From Flavobacteriales bacterium (GTDB lineage Bacteria; Bacteroidota; Bacteroidia; Flavobacteriales; Flavobacteriaceae), in the NCBI GenBank assembly GCA_004213645.1, contig SGZF01000001.1:1-64000 (forward strand): a stretch of DNA of 64,000 nucleotides, written 5' to 3'. Within the stretch, counting starts at the first letter, position 1; each line of letters begins with the position of its first letter. Position numbers and translations under genes: made by a program. The notes beneath the pieces are model-generated. The model saw nothing but the letters and a program-made list of their open reading frames with translations. It was not told the origin of the DNA and did not search any database. Positions 62,943-64,000 of this stretch are shown here, in pieces.

Positions 62943-64000
62943 AAAAGTTATAATTATTGGATCTGGAATTGCTGGTCTTGCGTTATCTGTTAGGCTTAGA
63001 GTTAAAGGCTATGATGTTCATGTATTTGAAAAAAATGAATCTTATGGCGGAAAATTATCTGAATTCAAATTAGGTGAGTATAGATATGATTTTGGACCAA
63101 AATTATTTACTATGCCAGAACTGATAATTGACCTATTTAAAATTTCCAATCGCAACATTGATCATTATTTCAAGTACAAAAAAATTGAAGTTGGTTGTAA
63201 ATATTTTTGGAATGATGGAAAAGTTTTCAACGCATTTTCTGATAAAAAAAAATTAATAAGAGAAATAGAATCAGAGTTTAACATAGACTCAAAAAGATTA
63301 AATAATTATTTAAAAAAGTCAAGAATAAAATTTGCATTAACAAAAACAATATTTTTAGAAAAGTCTCTGCATAAATTATCCACTTATTTTTCTTTATCTG
63401 CTTTAAAAGGTGTTTTAAACTTTTCTAGACTGGATATTTCAAAATCATTAAACCAATTAAATGAAGAGGCTTTTGATGATAAAAGATTGGTTCAATTGTT
63501 TAATAGATTTGCAACTTATAATGGATCTAACCCATATGTTACCTCAGGAATAATGTCAATGATACAGCATCTGGAGCATGATCTTGGAGTATTTATGCCA
63601 TCAAATGGCTTGTCTGATATATCTAAGTCAATTTATAATTTAGCTAAAGATCTTGGAGTGGAGTTTAGTTTTAATTCAAGTATTAAAAAAATTATTACTC
63701 ATAAAAATAAAGCCATTGGTGTAGAGGGAAATAGGCATAAGTATTTAGCTGATATCATTGTTTCAAATATGGATGTAAGTTTAACCTACAGTAAATTATT
63801 AAAAGGCTTTAAAAAACCTAGATATTTAAACAACTATGAACCCTCTAGTTCAGCAATTGTTTTTTATTGGAATATTAATAGGACCTTCAAGGAACTTGAA
63901 TTACATAATGTTATATTTAGTGAAAATAATTCTAAAGAATTTGACTACATATTTAATAAAAAATTAGTTTATGAAGATCCTACTATATACATATGTCCAA
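62935..64000 (+). CDS. crtD: CrtD-like carotenoid 3,4-desaturase / phytoene desaturase family (partial)
   Basis: Not in the ORF track because it runs off the right edge; 355 codons are visible. It starts 'MSKKVIIIGSGIAGLALSVRLR', an FAD-binding Rossmann motif, followed by 'YGGKLSEFKLGEYRYDFGPKL'. Strings 'NRFATYNGSNPYVTSG', 'VFMPSNGLSDISKSI' and 'SSSAIVFYWNINRTFKELELHN' are those of the Bacteroidota CrtD group rather than CrtI (from recalled family members). CrtD introduces the 3,4 double bond in hydroxylated carotenoids such as those leading to myxol or saproxanthin. The C-terminal part is missing from the window. Confidence 0.82.
   Translation, partial: MSKKVIIIGSGIAGLALSVRLRVKGYDVHVFEKNESYGGKLSEFKLGEYRYDFGPKLFTMPELIIDLFKISNRNIDHYFKYKKIEVGCKYFWNDGKVFNAFSDKKKLIREIESEFNIDSKRLNNYLKKSRIKFALTKTIFLEKSLHKLSTYFSLSALKGVLNFSRLDISKSLNQLNEEAFDDKRLVQLFNRFATYNGSNPYVTSGIMSMIQHLEHDLGVFMPSNGLSDISKSIYNLAKDLGVEFSFNSSIKKIITHKNKAIGVEGNRHKYLADIIVSNMDVSLTYSKLLKGFKKPRYLNNYEPSSSAIVFYWNINRTFKELELHNVIFSENNSKEFDYIFNKKLVYEDPTIYICP

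Overview
The window looks like chromosomal DNA of a marine-type member of the Flavobacteriia (Bacteroidota) with an AT-rich, compact genome. The evidence is two SusC/SusD pairs, a full rod-shape operon, a miaB-sigma54 regulator-lptE-secG-groESL block and a coaX-lptC-ppiD block arranged as is usual in Flavobacteriaceae, TANNTTTG-type promoter boxes, lipoprotein signal peptides everywhere and almost no Shine-Dalgarno sequences. Genes are packed tightly: several convergent pairs overlap at their stops and no gap exceeds about 200 bp. I saw no insertion sequence, prophage, CRISPR array or rRNA operon. The exact genus cannot be named from the sequence alone.

Layout. 1-7 kb: a partial glucosaminidase lipoprotein, a DUF4136 lipoprotein, alaS, an M23 peptidase with a MerR-type regulator, the GTPases der and era, and an initiator tRNA. 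7-11 kb: a small NTF2/SnoaL-like lipoprotein, a GH18 chitinase-like lipoprotein, a DUF819 membrane protein and an SGNH hydrolase. 11-27.7 kb: a 16.6-kb block entirely on the minus strand. In transcription order it holds a NagB/PIG-L fusion, an AbgB-like M20 amidohydrolase, SusC2-SusD2, a gamma-glutamyltransferase-family lipoprotein, a TPR/membrane/LuxR regulator and SusC1-SusD1. This is the main accessory region. It reads as uptake and breakdown of amide, peptide or amino-sugar compounds rather than a classical polysaccharide locus, because it carries no glycoside hydrolase.

27.7-41.5 kb: trxB, a metal-ligand-poor arginase-fold protein next to topA, an MBL-rhodanese protein, miaB (apparently without a canonical start codon), a sigma-54 activator, lptE, secG, groES-groEL and purH. 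41.5-54.9 kb: mreB-mreC-mreD-mrdA-rodA, a C-terminal processing protease, surE-lpxB, a POT peptide transporter, and a mevalonate-pathway pair (class II HMG-CoA reductase and a GYDIA-type GHMP kinase). 54.9-62.1 kb: a PpiD-like protein that seems to have lost its parvulin domain, a CNNM/CorC protein, a small membrane protein, lptC, a TPR protein, an outer-membrane protein and coaX. 62.1-64 kb: tRNA-Phe, then a carotenoid pair (CrtA-like monooxygenase and a CrtD-like desaturase cut by the window edge).

The points most worth following up are the minus-strand SusCD/amidohydrolase locus with candidate operators, the GGT-like protein lacking the usual substrate arginine, the NagB/PIG-L fusion with an altered catalytic loop, the parvulin-less PpiD, and the miaB start.
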